A stretch of DNA of 64,000 nucleotides from Acanthaster planci (lineage: Eukaryota; Echinodermata; Asteroidea; Valvatida; Acanthasteridae), in NCBI RefSeq assembly GCF_001949145.1, contig NW_019091436.1:920115-984114 (forward strand). Direction: 5' to 3'. How positions within the stretch are numbered: position 1 is the stretch's first letter; each line of letters begins with the position of its first letter. The notes beneath the pieces are model-generated. The model saw only the letters and a list, made by a program, of their open reading frames with translations, was not told the DNA's origin and ran no database searches. A program made the position numbers and the translations under genes. Shown here one piece after another: positions 10,925 through 22,230 of the stretch.

Positions 10925-13900
10925 TTGTCAACTCGACCTCTGTAATAGTAATTAGTTTCACACAGAATGTCACCCAAATGCAACCCAAATGAAGCGTTCA
11001 TTTTTCCCAAAGGATTAATCAGAAATGGTATCAACAGTGTTTTCTATTTATACTAAAAATTTCATTTGAAACTCATGCCGGGATGCAGAGATATTTTGAA
11101 TTACATGTACGCAGCACAGAACTCTATTCAGCTCAGTAACCTCATTCTATATAGGTCATTTTGAATGGTGTTACGTGTTAATGTTAAATATAGCACAGCT
11201 GCATGACTGCTGTGTGTCTTATTAAAAAGTTGTCTCATTTCAACCGTCTGTTAAAAGCATCATTGTATTTAAAGTGAGTCATCAGTTTTTAAGAGACAAC
11301 GTGTTAAGTTTCAATTCGATACTAAAACAACAATTTCCTTATCAAGGATCAAAGCCTTAAGATCTAACACTGCTGTTGGGCTGAAGGTCCCCCCCCGCGC
11401 GTCACTAGTAGGAATGACAGAAGCAACCAGATTCAAACCTAAAAAAAACCACACACGCAAGAAATTACCTTCAATTGGGTTTAAATGTTATAAAAATAGT
11501 CCACTGTGTCTTTTTGAAGAGGGCCAATAACCCAACATTGACCCCAGTCACTTAAGAGACATATAAAGACGGATCGTCTCGGACTATAACTGGGGAAAAA
11601 AGTCGAAAAAGCCGATCGCATGTCTCTCTCGACGCCATCGCTGACACTAGTGACTGCCAAGAAAACGAATACAAGAATTCACTTGTCATTGACGAGAGGA
11701 TTTGAAATTGTGCGAGGCAACCTTTTGACAACTGTCGTACCGCCAACCTTTCGTCTGGAGGATTTTCCTCACAACCTGTTGTCCCCGATGGCAAGATTTG
11801 CTGCAGCATATAAAGGTGCATAATTCTGCTGGCCGAAATCCACCTGTTTTCAAGTGATGTCTAACTATTTTAGGAAGGCTCCGCTTGTTGCTTTAGGGTG
11901 TTTTGCAAATTTCATACAATTTGCAGGGGCGGATCCTGAATATTTTTGTTCGAGGATTCCAAGAAAAATTTGTTCGTACAAGAGGGGGGGTTCCTATGTA
12001 GTTGTCGCCGTCGGTGATGCCATTTAATCTCTGTTTAATCATTAATGGTACGCGTAAAATAAGCCCCCAAATGATTTATGCTTTTCAGGGCTTCCAACCT
12101 TAAATAGCCGAGCGAAGGCCTCTAAATGACAGTGAAGGGGGGGGGGTTGTTGACCTCCACCCACCCTAGCTTTAATTCTGAATTGTAAGGCCTGGTAAAA
12201 TACCTGTACATCTGAATAATTTATTTCACATTCCCGCCCACACTAATGCAACGGATGTATTTGCATTTCACATAATTTGGCGGGGGGGGGGTTGATGGAA
12301 AAAACGCTGTCTCATTGACACTTCTCAAAACAAAGCCAGAGCTGCTTCAGAAAACAAAATTCAAAGCATCATTAACTTAACGAACACAAACACTCAATAT
12401 TTTTCGAGAATTTAAAGACCCAAATATTTTCCGAATTCGGAGCCTCATGCGACTTTACTTTGAACCCAACAAATTGGCCATAGGCCTATTATACGAGCAA
12501 AACACGCCAAAAACGCTTGAAGTAGGCCTACCAGCCAAAGAGAGCACTGCCTTAAATCATTAACGTGACAATCCTGCTTTGTTTGAAGACATCAGCAGAT
12601 GATTAAATAGTTTGGAATTTGACCGTTTGAAATTTGCGGCAGCATGTTTGCCCAAATACCGCATGATGTCGTTCGAGCGTAGGCGCATATTGCCAACGCG
12701 CACGATTGTTTATGCAGAGTAAAAGCTGTCCCAAAACCTTCCTGTTTCTTTTCAATAATTTTTTTTTCTGAAAGTGATCGTGTGGTAGCTACGGATATAC
12801 ATGCGGCATTATGTTAAAACAAAATGAAGCACAGACAGAGACAAGTGACGGTGGAAGTCTCTCATGATGTGCCCCAGGCGTCCTCAAATCCTGAAGAGGT
12901 GCCTCGACTACGAAGCCTCGCATTAGCGTTAGTTATTGCGCGCCGTTGAACGTGGGGAAAGCGACCCATCATGGTATTGACACGTGAAATCAGATGCTGG
13001 CATTAACGCTGTGCATTAATTAAGGTAAATGTCAAAATCCAATAATAGATTCGTACACTATGCACAATTAAAGTGACTAAATTATTCAAAGATCCACCTG
13101 GGGTAACGCCATAGCATTCTCTTCATCAGTTTAGCATGTAAAATATTTTACCTTTTGTTTTCAGTGTTACCGCCCAGGCAGCAGGTAAGCACATGCAAAG
13201 TGTAGGCCTATTTCAAGATTTTCTAATTGGAGTGTGTGTATTAAATTTGACAACGGCCGAGTCTGATTTACGCAACAAAAATGTACCTATTCTCGTTACA
13301 TTTGCAAAAATGAAACTCGAAAATTTATAAGTAAATGTGTCATAAACTAGGCTAGTGGTGCATCAGCAACATTACTGCTCCATAAGTTAGCCTTTAAGTT
13401 ATTCTTAATTAAAATATTCCGCAATTAAAGAGTTGCTTTTTATAACTATTTCGTTTGACGTGCATGCTGCATCGCCCGTAGACATAGACTGCAGAAAAAA
13501 ATTACATTTTGGGCGGGTAAGGAGGCACAGCCAATACCTTCAAGCTCTCTGTCCGAGTCTGAGGACATCCGTCGATGGGCCGGCCCTCCTCCGCCTAGGA
13601 TCGGGTTGGTCATCTTGCTTCTAGCCGCTGGTTGCCCGCCTCACACGCCCGTGCCTCGGTCAGGCCAAACAGACAAAGCACATGCAGCGCGCTAGACAAT
13701 GAAGTCTGGCGACACGTGAGCCGTCTGCGGTGACTCAGTCCCGTAAAATTGTCCCTTCCATCGAAAAAACCAAAGAAATCTCAGGCCAGCCGGCGAATTT
13801 ACAGCTTTACGGTGTGACGGCCTCACCGCAACACAAGCCGCGAGAATGTCGTCAACTCACGGTGCCCAAGTTACGTAGTTGCATCTGCCCTCCCGTCAAG

Positions 13901-16500
13901 CACAGATGCCGGTATCTGCCTCTTCAGCCCTCTCTATGCATATCAACGATGAAATATTCCCGGGCTTTTTAGCATTATTAAAGGTGTCACACGGCAGGAA
14001 GAATATCACCTGCTTGTAATCCCGACAGTTGCATGAACAGTCAGGCGAGCGAACGGCAAGATTGATGCGCCCGTTCGAGAACCCACGGTCGTAAACAGGG
14101 GACCGTTTTTCCGAATTAGAATCGTTAACCCAACAATTTCGATCACACAAGGCGATCGCGGGTACGCATCAGTGGTGCATTAAACCGATCGAGTAATGAT
14201 ATGTCGCCCTCTTGCACGCGCAAACGTACCATAAGCCGCAAGTTCGATCCATAATTATTATAATTAAACGCTTTATGACATACAGACGCCAAATGCGTCG
14301 CGTGCATGCAACAGAGCGACAGGTACGACGTCGCAGCCGTACTCTCCAGCATTGGGAAACTGGAGAACATGCCAACGCATCTTTATATTTCCAAGCACGT
14401 TACTTCCTCCCTTGATGCCAAAACAATTCAGGTGTCATCTTTCTCCGTCTTTAAAGAGGCGTGAGAAGAGAAAAGGTTTCAAACACCCTTAGCGCCCCCA
14501 AGTCTATTAACTCCCTCAGGAATCAGGTTAGACCTTGAATTCGTCAAGTGGTCGGTCAAATGACGTCTGCAGGTGAAGTACAGGGCTTGATATCTTTGTA
14601 GACTTTATTTTAGAAATATATATATCCTGTCACTACACACATTCATTCAACTAAGAATAAAGTATAAATGCCATATCGCGTTTATTTACATTTTGAACAG
14701 ACATTTACTGTTTGTGTAATATCTACAAACCAAAATACTAATAACACCACCCAAAACCATCCGAGATATCTTCCATTTTTGTTTAATTATGGTCTTACCT
14801 CTCTTTTTATAGAATTAAAATACAAAATAATGGAAGTAGGGATTGTTAAAGCGTATGTACACAGCATTACTTATAACCTTGATTCTCTCAACGTAATATA
14901 CATGTGTAATGTGCAATATAAACTCTAACTTCATCACGTCTTGAACACGTACACAATATGTGAGGCAATTATAAACAAAAATATGATTCAAAACCGAAGT
15001 GGCACATGTTTGTTCCCCTATTTAATTTCCCCCAAAACATGCAAAAGGTGTAAAGGTGTCGGACAAAAAGCTCCCAAGCACTCCTGGAGAAGTAAATTTA
15101 TTCACATAGTTGTATACAGCATATAACTAATCTGCCACCGAAAAAAAAGTTGAGGAAGGCTTACCTCTTAAACTCAAGGATTACACACTGATGGGCTACA
15201 GATGTTAAGCAATGAATCATAATGATTGACTACTTTCAAGGCCCTTCACTAGTAAACTTGCTAACTACAGTGCATGCAAGGGCGGATCTACAAGGACCAA
15301 TTTTCTTGGGGGGGTTGCCAAATTTGTCACAAAGCATTGTGGGTAACTTTCACACTGCCGATGATGTGCACATTTGATGAGCAAGTTTTGCACACGTGTA
15401 TGTGTTGACACATGCACTTCCACTTTTCCAATCAGCTGGATTCCCAAAGCAGTCCATGTGATTGGATAGGGCAATGGGTACCAGTGAAATCAATTACAAA
15501 GCATATCTACAAATTCTGCGAAGTGTGCACATGATGCTTGCCAACCTTAGTCACTGAATTTAAGCAATCCCAACAGCAGATGATTTCTGGCTCTTGCAGA
15601 AAATATAATTCCTTTTCAGTTGGATTCAGTCTGAACATATTACCCTTGTCAATCCTGACTGACAGACATAAGGACCATCTGTTTGTGACAACTTGTGACA
15701 GCTTGAAGTTATTTCAAGTACATGTATTCTATAAGAAGACTCAGATAGTTTACAGGTGGGCCCACTTTTTTTGTTAATTTTTCAATCAATCATCTTTCCC
15801 ATCTCAATTACGCTACAGGTTTGATTAATCAAACAGTAACCTCTGTTGCCTTCTGATTTCCACACAGGCATTTTTAGTATCTATCCACTGTAGCTTCAAA
15901 CTACAATTGTTCTTTGCATGACTGGAAATATTTGAGGATTTTTTCTAGGCATTCGCTTACGAGTGCACTCGGAAAGGAAGCCTGTATTATCACAAAGTGA
16001 ATTTTAATTGACTAAATAAGAAAATGTAACCAAAACATCAATACAGCGATCACAAGAGCAAAGAATTTTGGCACTACAGAAGCAGTCAATTAATTGCAGT
16101 AACCTTGCACCTGCTATACAAAAGTGCTCCCAACATGATTACCGGCAGTTTGCACTGTGGCCTGTAAACTTCTGATCAGGGTTCTGGATGCTTTTTACAT
16201 GCATGCCCTCCGATACGAACAAAACAGAAAAGCCCAATGAGCATGCCTGACACTATTCAAGTGTTTCTCAACTTGGTTGGACTGCAGTCAATAACTTGAG
16301 AGTTGCCATGCTGTATTTGTTGTAGACTGTCAGAAGCCCAACAAAACACCGAGCAAAGAACTCACACCTTGCCAAATTCATTGTGCCCAGGTGAAAATGT
16401 CAATCATCATGCTGAAACATACTTTACAAATTACACCACATAAAAAAAAAGTTGGTGATCGTCCCCACCTGCCCTAAGAAACACACCCGCCCCAATTTTT
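10925..16500. other. No gene recognised; CpG-richer block at 13.4-14.4 kb and repeat fragments
   Basis: No splice-bounded exon could be supported. About 13430-14400 is richer in G+C and CpG than its surroundings and includes CACGTG and TGACTCA words, so it may be a promoter or a retained old exon region. Two places (about 11932 and 15280) carry GGGCGGATC followed by a G-rich run, apparently the same dispersed repeat. G runs of 10 lie at 12137-12146 and 12282-12291. A 16-base perfect palindrome, GTTTGATTAATCAAAC, is at 15819-15834. Confidence 0.4.
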
Positions 16501-16502
16501 TA

Positions 16503-16508
16503 TTTATT
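16503..16508 (-). terminator. Candidate poly(A) signal of the CARD-DD gene
   Basis: AATAAA on the minus strand, about 780 bases after the adaptor gene's stop codon and within an A/T-rich run. It is the nearest canonical signal I noticed downstream; actual cleavage is unverified. Confidence 0.35.
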
Positions 16509-16728
16509 GGAAATAAATGGAAAAAATAGCCTTCTGGATGACCCCAGATTCAATTTAGCGACCTTCTGTTACGTGCTTCGGAAACAATTCTTCCAGGAAT
16601 CGCTGATTACTCCCAAACATCTACATGTAAGAGTGCAGATTCACCTAACCTTGATTCCATGTCGTGGCAAGATCGAGCCCATGGGAACGAGGTTGAGATT
16701 CACCAAACCGTTAGCGTGTTTGTGTAAG

Positions 16729-16861
16729 CCGCATCTGAATTACTGGCTGCGGTTGTGGCCGCACGCGTAGACGTGTGGAAAAGAGAGCAACCGGCAAGGC
16801 AGCAACCACAATAGCTTTGTACAATGTGGCCGCAGCCACAGCGTGCCATTCGGATGCGGCC
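16729..16861. repeat. Imperfect inverted repeat, possible MITE in CARD-DD 3' UTR
   Basis: GCCGCATCTGAAT...GGCTGCGGTTGTGGCCGCAC at the left pairs with an inverted, slightly diverged copy at 16823-16861 (GTGGCCGCAGCCACAG...ATTCGGATGCGGC). Arms are about 36-39 bases with about 60 bases between. It is GC-rich against an AT-rich background. If the poly(A) signal at 16503 is used, this hairpin lies inside the adaptor mRNA 3' UTR. Confidence 0.5.
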
Positions 16862-17289
16862 TCAACCTCTGCTGCAAGCTGGGTCAATACTCATTAGCGG
16901 CAGCCATTCCTAGATACTGATCTCACTTCACAGAGCTGCAGCACCGTAACCCTCTCTGAGAAAACCCTCTTATTTTCGCCTAGCTGTACAACCCCTATCT
17001 CCTTTTGTGATGACTTGCCTGTGTCAACCCCTTTCGCAAAGAAGATAAAATGAAGCTTATTTTATATCTACTATTTTCCAATCCAGCAAAGATGTACAGT
17101 ATATTGAACTGAAAAAAAAAAAAACACCCTCCCACCCCAAGATTTTTTTTAAAAAGGACGCTCACCAATTTTTTTTTTCATGTGGCCTTAGAATGAAACA
17201 TGAAACAAATCTCATAATTTAGAATTTTTGATAATGATTTCTTGGAGTAGAGTAAAGAAAACTGAGGAAAGTTTGAATATATACACAGT

Positions 17290-17651
17290 TCATGCATTCA
17301 TCAGGAATTCATACTTCTCCCGTCCGACGTTACACTGCTTCAGGGCCGTGACGAGTCTCAGAATGGTGGCATCCTTGTACTCCCGGTTCTTCCACTTGAG
17401 CAGGGCACTGTTGATCTGGCCCCAGAGGTTGAACTGGTTCTCTACCTTGCAGCGGTACATGTCGCTGTCTTTCAACCCCAGCAGGCTCCCTAGCTGCTCC
17501 CAGTCCTGGCCCAAGTTGCCGGCCAGCTGACTCAGGAGCTTTTCTGAGGGGATCATGTTGGGGCTCTTTGGATGGTTGCGACCCCACTCAGCAAGGTCAT
17601 GGCTGGGAACTTGGGATTGCTGAGGCTTCGAACAGAAGCCCTGTTTCGAGT
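17290..17651 (-). CDS. CRADD: CRADD-like last exon with Death domain
   Basis: A pyrimidine-rich acceptor (TTTTTTTTCAACACAG) starts the exon. The frame runs through the end of the linker and the whole Death domain to a TGA at 17292-17290 (ends YEFLMNA). The CARD and the DD are on separate exons. Confidence 0.82.
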
Positions 17652-19109
17652 CTGTGTTGAAAAAAAAGAAGAAGAAAATTTCAAAATTTGAAACGGAATT
17701 TCACATTTTGACCCTTGCTCTCTTGATGTCATTTTGGCCAGTCGAGCCAGATTTACCAAAGGATTGTGGAGGATGCCATATCTTGTCAGCAAAACTCCAA
17801 ATGGAATAAATGGGAGTCTGCTATTTGGGTATCCAAAAAATTGGCTTGGCATTCCTCTTTGTGTTGCCAATTTCCAATGTAGTAGTGTCTCTACAACAAA
17901 GTACGAAGCAATCAAGAACGAAAATACTGAAGAGATCTACTGGATGTATCAGGGCAAGGGTTTCATTACAATTTCACCATTTCAAGAGGTATTTTATTCC
18001 CTCCTGACCAAATCAATCTTTGGCACTGAGCTTGATACTCAAAAAATGCTTGACTACAAAACTGTTCCAAACACCTCAATTTCTGAATATGAAAGAAACA
18101 TGGATACAAGAAATAAACTCCACAGGGCTGCAAATTCATATCCTTAGACAAAGGGGATGAGAACAGGTCAAGTGGAATTCTAGTTGCTGAAAGGCTTCTG
18201 CTATAGACTAAATCTAGCAATCGTAATATGAAGCCATAACTGCCGTGAGTGCCAGGCTCTCACATGCAGGTTGTTCCCAAGCACTAAAACTCTTTTCAAC
18301 CACAAGGCTGTAAATGACAACTTTCCCAAACGTGAGCGCACCTCAAGTTTTCAAAACTGGCAAAGTACATGTAGAGACAGGCTGGTGGGAAAAATTTTTA
18401 GCCAAGACCCTGCGCCCAACGGGAGCACATATGGAGACCACACAGAAACTAGTCATATGCACTCATCAGCACATCCTGCGAAAAATGTGCATAAACCTGT
18501 ACAGGACACAGAGAGTTTCTACCAAAGGACCATCCTTTCTATGTAAAAGCACACCCTCTGTTGTTCCTGCCTGACATGGATTAGTCTTTAAGGACCAAAA
18601 TGCTTCCAGTGAACACATTACATGTACAGAGTTTAAATGTAGTTTCTACTTTCAGTGTGCTAGTGACACAAATTCTGAAAGAGCACTGGGTTTGATCAAT
18701 CCTTGTTACCTGTAAAATCACCGTGATTTTGTTCGGTGCACTTGACGGGTTGCCTGGGCTCAACAGGATATAGTGTAGTTTGCTGTTGCTGCTCCAAACG
18801 CATGGGTTCAGCCTGATGTTCCCAATCTTCCAGCTTCCTCTGCAACAGTTCGTACAGGTGGTTGTGCCCGGAATCCAGGTCCTTCAATGCAGCCATGAAG
18901 GTTATGAAGGCTCTGTCACCTCGGCGGGCCAGCAAGTCCAAGAGCTCACGCACTTTCTCCCTGCGCGTGCTCCTGGCATCCACTCTCTCCTTGTCGTCGG
19001 GAACGAGGACTCTGTCGGCTATCAAGTAGTCCATGACATCATCTGGATTAAGATCTTTGACCAGTGCCACACGACACTGGTCTAGGACATCTGCATACCT
19101 TGAAGACAT
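17290..19109 (-). CDS. CRADD: CARD plus Death-domain adaptor, CRADD/RAIDD-like, 253 aa
   Basis: Two coding exons join as ACA G|AC to give a 253-residue protein. Residues about 4-90 are a CARD (YADVLDQCRVALVKDL, then ...DYLIADRVLVPDD, ARRGDRAFITFMAALKD and LYELLQ). Residues about 91-165 are a polar linker with a QQQQ run. Residues about 167-250 are a Death domain (LGQDWEQLGSLLGL, then LLKWKNRE and ATILRLVTAL). CARD followed by DD is the architecture of CRADD/RAIDD, which in vertebrates links PIDD1 (DD-DD contact) to caspase-2 (CARD-CARD contact) in the PIDDosome. Human CRADD is 199 residues; the excess here is mainly the linker. The start is the first Met after a 5' splice acceptor 23 bases upstream, so at least one 5' UTR exon lies further right. 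The gene is divergent from the NEK4 gene. An independent invertebrate CARD-DD adaptor is possible, so orthology is less certain than the domains. Confidence 0.82.
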
Positions 19110-19132
19110 ACTCGTGGCTTTCCAGTTAATAT
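18710..19132 (-). CDS. CRADD: CRADD-like exon with start codon and CARD
   Basis: Acceptor TTTTTGTGTGTGCAG opens the exon, 23 bases of 5' UTR follow, then ATG at 19109-19107 (MSSRYADVL). It ends at GATTTTACAG before GTAACAAGG, leaving phase 1. It encodes the whole CARD and most of the linker (residues 1-133). Confidence 0.8.
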
Positions 19133-20178
19133 CTGCACACACAAAAACCGGGACAATTGGTATCGTTTAGAAGGATATTGGATGTCGGGGTGCTCAGGAA
19201 ATAGTCATAGGCATGGGCATGAAGACAATGCATGCTTAATGTGAATGGTCTGGTTGGCCAGCATATTGTGATGTCATCCCAAGGTACATGTATATACAGT
19301 TTGAATCACATGATACATGTACTTAATGAAAAAAAGAACATTAGAATCTATAATAAAATAAAAAAAAGTAGTCCATGTACAAATGAGAAAAGAAAAGAGC
19401 ATTAGGCTGTTGAATAAGCAGAGGCTTGTAAAAACAGCCCTTAAGACAGAAGACATAACACGAACAACAACATAAACAACTACGAGACAAAAAAAACAGG
19501 ACGGACAAGACAAGACATAAAAGACGTGACAATAATTGACAGAAAAATGTTACAAAAATTGTAATATTTGATGACGACTGAAATAACATAAAATAAAATA
19601 AAGGAGATATTAACCATAAGTACACAAGAAGATTAAAGCCACATTACATAATGGGAAAGAAGGGCTCTTTTATAATAGGTCTTAAGCTGGCCCACGTACA
19701 ATGCCTTTCTACCATTGTGCAAAATCACCCCTGCGGTACTTGCGATAAGGCTTATTGGCTCGAAGTCACACGGTCATGGCGTAGCGACAAAGCAGTGAAT
19801 TTGAGTTCTCTAGGTAGATACAGATTTGACAGATATGGACTCCATGGTCGTTTTCCAATACTAGACTTCGGCTGCATCTCAGTCTTCAACTGAGTCGGGT
19901 CTTGTGATAAGGGACTTAACTTAAGTCGAGTCCAGTCATTGCCCATGGGACTCGAGTTGAGTCAAGTCGCCTGGAACTGGAGCGAGACTTGAATTGAGTC
20001 AATGACTCGAGTCATCACAACTTTGGTAGTCACCGTCTCACACTCAGTCACACTCTCCACTGAACACAGTGCAATCCACCTCATTTTGTATATTCATTAA
20101 GTCCTGTTTGCTAAGAAAAACTGGTATTGTCCTAGGAAAAGTTGATTTTGGCTATATTTCCAAATTTTGTTGGTGTTT
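19133..20178. other. CRADD-like 5' intron/upstream region; A-rich tract and GACTCGAGT cluster
   Basis: 19320-19620 is A-rich on the plus strand (no coding character on the T-rich minus strand despite open frames). 19885-20030 is a cluster of GACTCGAGT-like words, including the 14-base palindrome ATGACTCGAGTCAT at 20002-20015. Such clustered GACTCGAG words are typical of the sub-terminal parts of some DNA transposons (family not identified). Confidence 0.4.
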
Positions 20179-20505
20179 AGGTCATGGTGACTGGTTTATA
20201 AAACTTTTTCCACTTGGATACCTGCATTATTCCCAATGGCAATTCCCTTTGGAGTTTGTTTCAGGGAACCATAAATGATGATGCATGCACAAACCGTATA
20301 GCCTATGAGCTATTCGCCAGCTTTTCACAGAGTGCACAACAGCAGTAACACTCCCAAGTCTGTTCATGGTCTTTCATTCTCTCAGTTGAGTTGGGACGCT
20401 AAATTAAAAAAACAACTGATTTTGCCCATTCACATTGTACTGACAGTCTGGTACCGAGCCACAGTGATAGCAAAGTAATGCAGTGAGCCATCCAGATGTT
20501 GCTGG
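20179..20505 (+). repeat. Upstream diverged copy of the NEK4 5' flank
   Basis: About 325 bases aligning with 21849-22147, with shared blocks such as TGGTGACTGGTT, CCACTTGGA.ACCTGC, TTTCAGGGAACCATAAATGA, GATTTTGCCCATTCACATT and GACAGTCTGGTACC. It includes a counterpart of the NEK4 start codon (ATG TTG CTG G versus ATG TCG CTG G), after which the copies part and this one runs into TTTTTTAG. Many small indels and substitutions show it is not recent. Confidence 0.75.
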
Positions 20506-21848
20506 TTTTTTAGTCCATTGAGTTACACCATAGCCTAGGCACGGAAACTCATGATCACGTATCACGATCGTTCGGTTGAGTCACTATAATTTAAAGTAAC
20601 CCCGACTGCACCTATTTCAGTAGCCTAAATACAGTAAATTTTACAGAAAATGTTATCAAAATATTCTTTAACAAACCTCATTGTGCAGACATAACTATGT
20701 TCATCGATGTAATTCAGTAATTCGCAAGTTGTTTTAACTACATGTACCTCCCGTCGAATACGGCCAATTCGCTCGATCCGACCAAAGTACGCCCTCAAGA
20801 GGTTGAGCTAGTAGTCGGGATACTATGACGTCCTAAAACAATGGAAAATTATACGACTTTGATTCTGGGGACAAGACATGACAGATGAGATATCTGCGCT
20901 TGTGAAATCAAGGAAATTTGGGAAAATCCATGTCGTCATTGGCCTTGAACTAATTTCAAGCTTTTGATTTGTTTTGGAGTTAATATCCTCGTAAGTGGTG
21001 AATGCATGTATGATGCTTTGATTACAGAATCAAGCCAATGGATTTCCTTGATGCGTTGTTGTTATTTTAATGATTCAGTTCCGCCAGAAACACAGGCCAG
21101 CGATTTTTTTTCTCGACCCACTGTCATACGATACATACACGTACATCGTGTACGTGTGACTCGCATCGCTGGTTTCCATGGACGCTCGTTGGGAGCCCAC
21201 ACTACTATCATTCTTCCGGTCGGAGGTTGTTCCATTTATCGCACTCAAGTCTGGGCAAGGGGGCAACTCTCCCTTCACTTTGTACAGGGACTTGTATGTT
21301 TTCCCTTATTTTTGCTGCAACGTGATAAAATAGGCCTAGTATAGGGCCTAACTGAGTGAAAGTTAAGTGCACATGTTATGTAGGCATGGTAGACCTAGAC
21401 TAGCAGTACTCCTCACTTACAAAGTGTACTTAGGCCCCTAGGCTACAGTGAAATTTCAAGCATATTGGTGTAGGCCTAAAGGTCAGAGGTCGGTCAATAG
21501 GCCCCCTAGGCCTAATTCAATTTTGGAAAGAGCTCCATATGCGAACAACACTAATTTCCCCTGAAATCATATAACAGCCATGATAAAGTGATAATGTTAC
21601 TCCCCAACTATAGCGTCTGTCCAACTTGGACAGTCAACTGTACATGCTGCAGTTGGTCTGGCCCAACTGTTGTTGACCAATTCCTATAGAAAATTTCCCA
21701 ACCTTATCCAAGTTTATGCATCTCGCACTTTACACATTTTAGCTAACATGGCACTTCATGTACATGTGTGACATGACATTGTAAACAATATGACTTTGGC
21801 ACATGCTGGGCACATGCACGCTGGACCTATGTGCTGTAGTTTGTGCTA

Positions 21849-22147
21849 AGGTTATGGTGACTGGTTATGGAACTCCTTCCACTTGGAAACCTGCATAATA
21901 CCCAATGCCCTTTGGACTTTGTTTCAGGGAACCATAAATGACGATCCATGCACAAACCCTATGGGCTTTTTGTCAGCATTTCACAGGATGCACAACTGCA
22001 GTGGCACTCCCGAGTCTCTTCACGGTCTTCTTGAGTTGGGGCGTTAAATTAAAAATCTGATTTTGCCCATTCACATTTTATTGACAGTCTGGTACCAAGC
22101 CACAGTGATAGGAAAGTGATGCAGTGAGTCAACCAGGATGTCGCTGG
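21849..22147 (+). promoter_or_regulatory. NEK4 proximal 5' flank/5' UTR, downstream duplicate copy
   Basis: The copy of the duplicated block that ends in the real NEK4 first codons. Being directly upstream of the start codon with no intervening acceptor that I can identify, it probably contains the 5' UTR and transcription start. A candidate CRE-like site (TGACGTC) lies further upstream near 20827, in the shared region between the two divergent genes. Confidence 0.5.
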
Positions 22148-22230
22148 AACACTACGAGACTCTGAAGGCAGTGGGGAAGGGTAGCTATGGCGAAGTGTGG
22201 CTGGTGAAACACAGGAAAGATAAAAAACAG
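22138..22230 (+). CDS. NEK4: NEK4 exon 1 (start, glycine loop)
   Basis: Codes residues 1-31 ([20 protein letters not shown]...), ends in ...KDKKQ before GTGATACC, phase 0. The first codons lie inside the duplicated 5' block. Confidence 0.9.

Noticed and set aside
17734-18147. 137-codon plus-strand open frame
   Set aside because: It lies inside the adaptor gene's intron and overlaps exon-flanking sequence on the other strand. Composition and order are like random AT-rich DNA and I recognise no motif.
19274-19625. Minus-strand hydrophobic frames
   Set aside because: They arise from A-rich repeat DNA read as poly-T; Leu/Phe/Cys-rich low complexity, not membrane proteins.
20964-21344. 126-codon plus-strand frame between the two NEK4 flank copies
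   Set aside because: No recognisable domain, no splice sites matching NEK4, and it overlaps TAGGCCT-type repeats.
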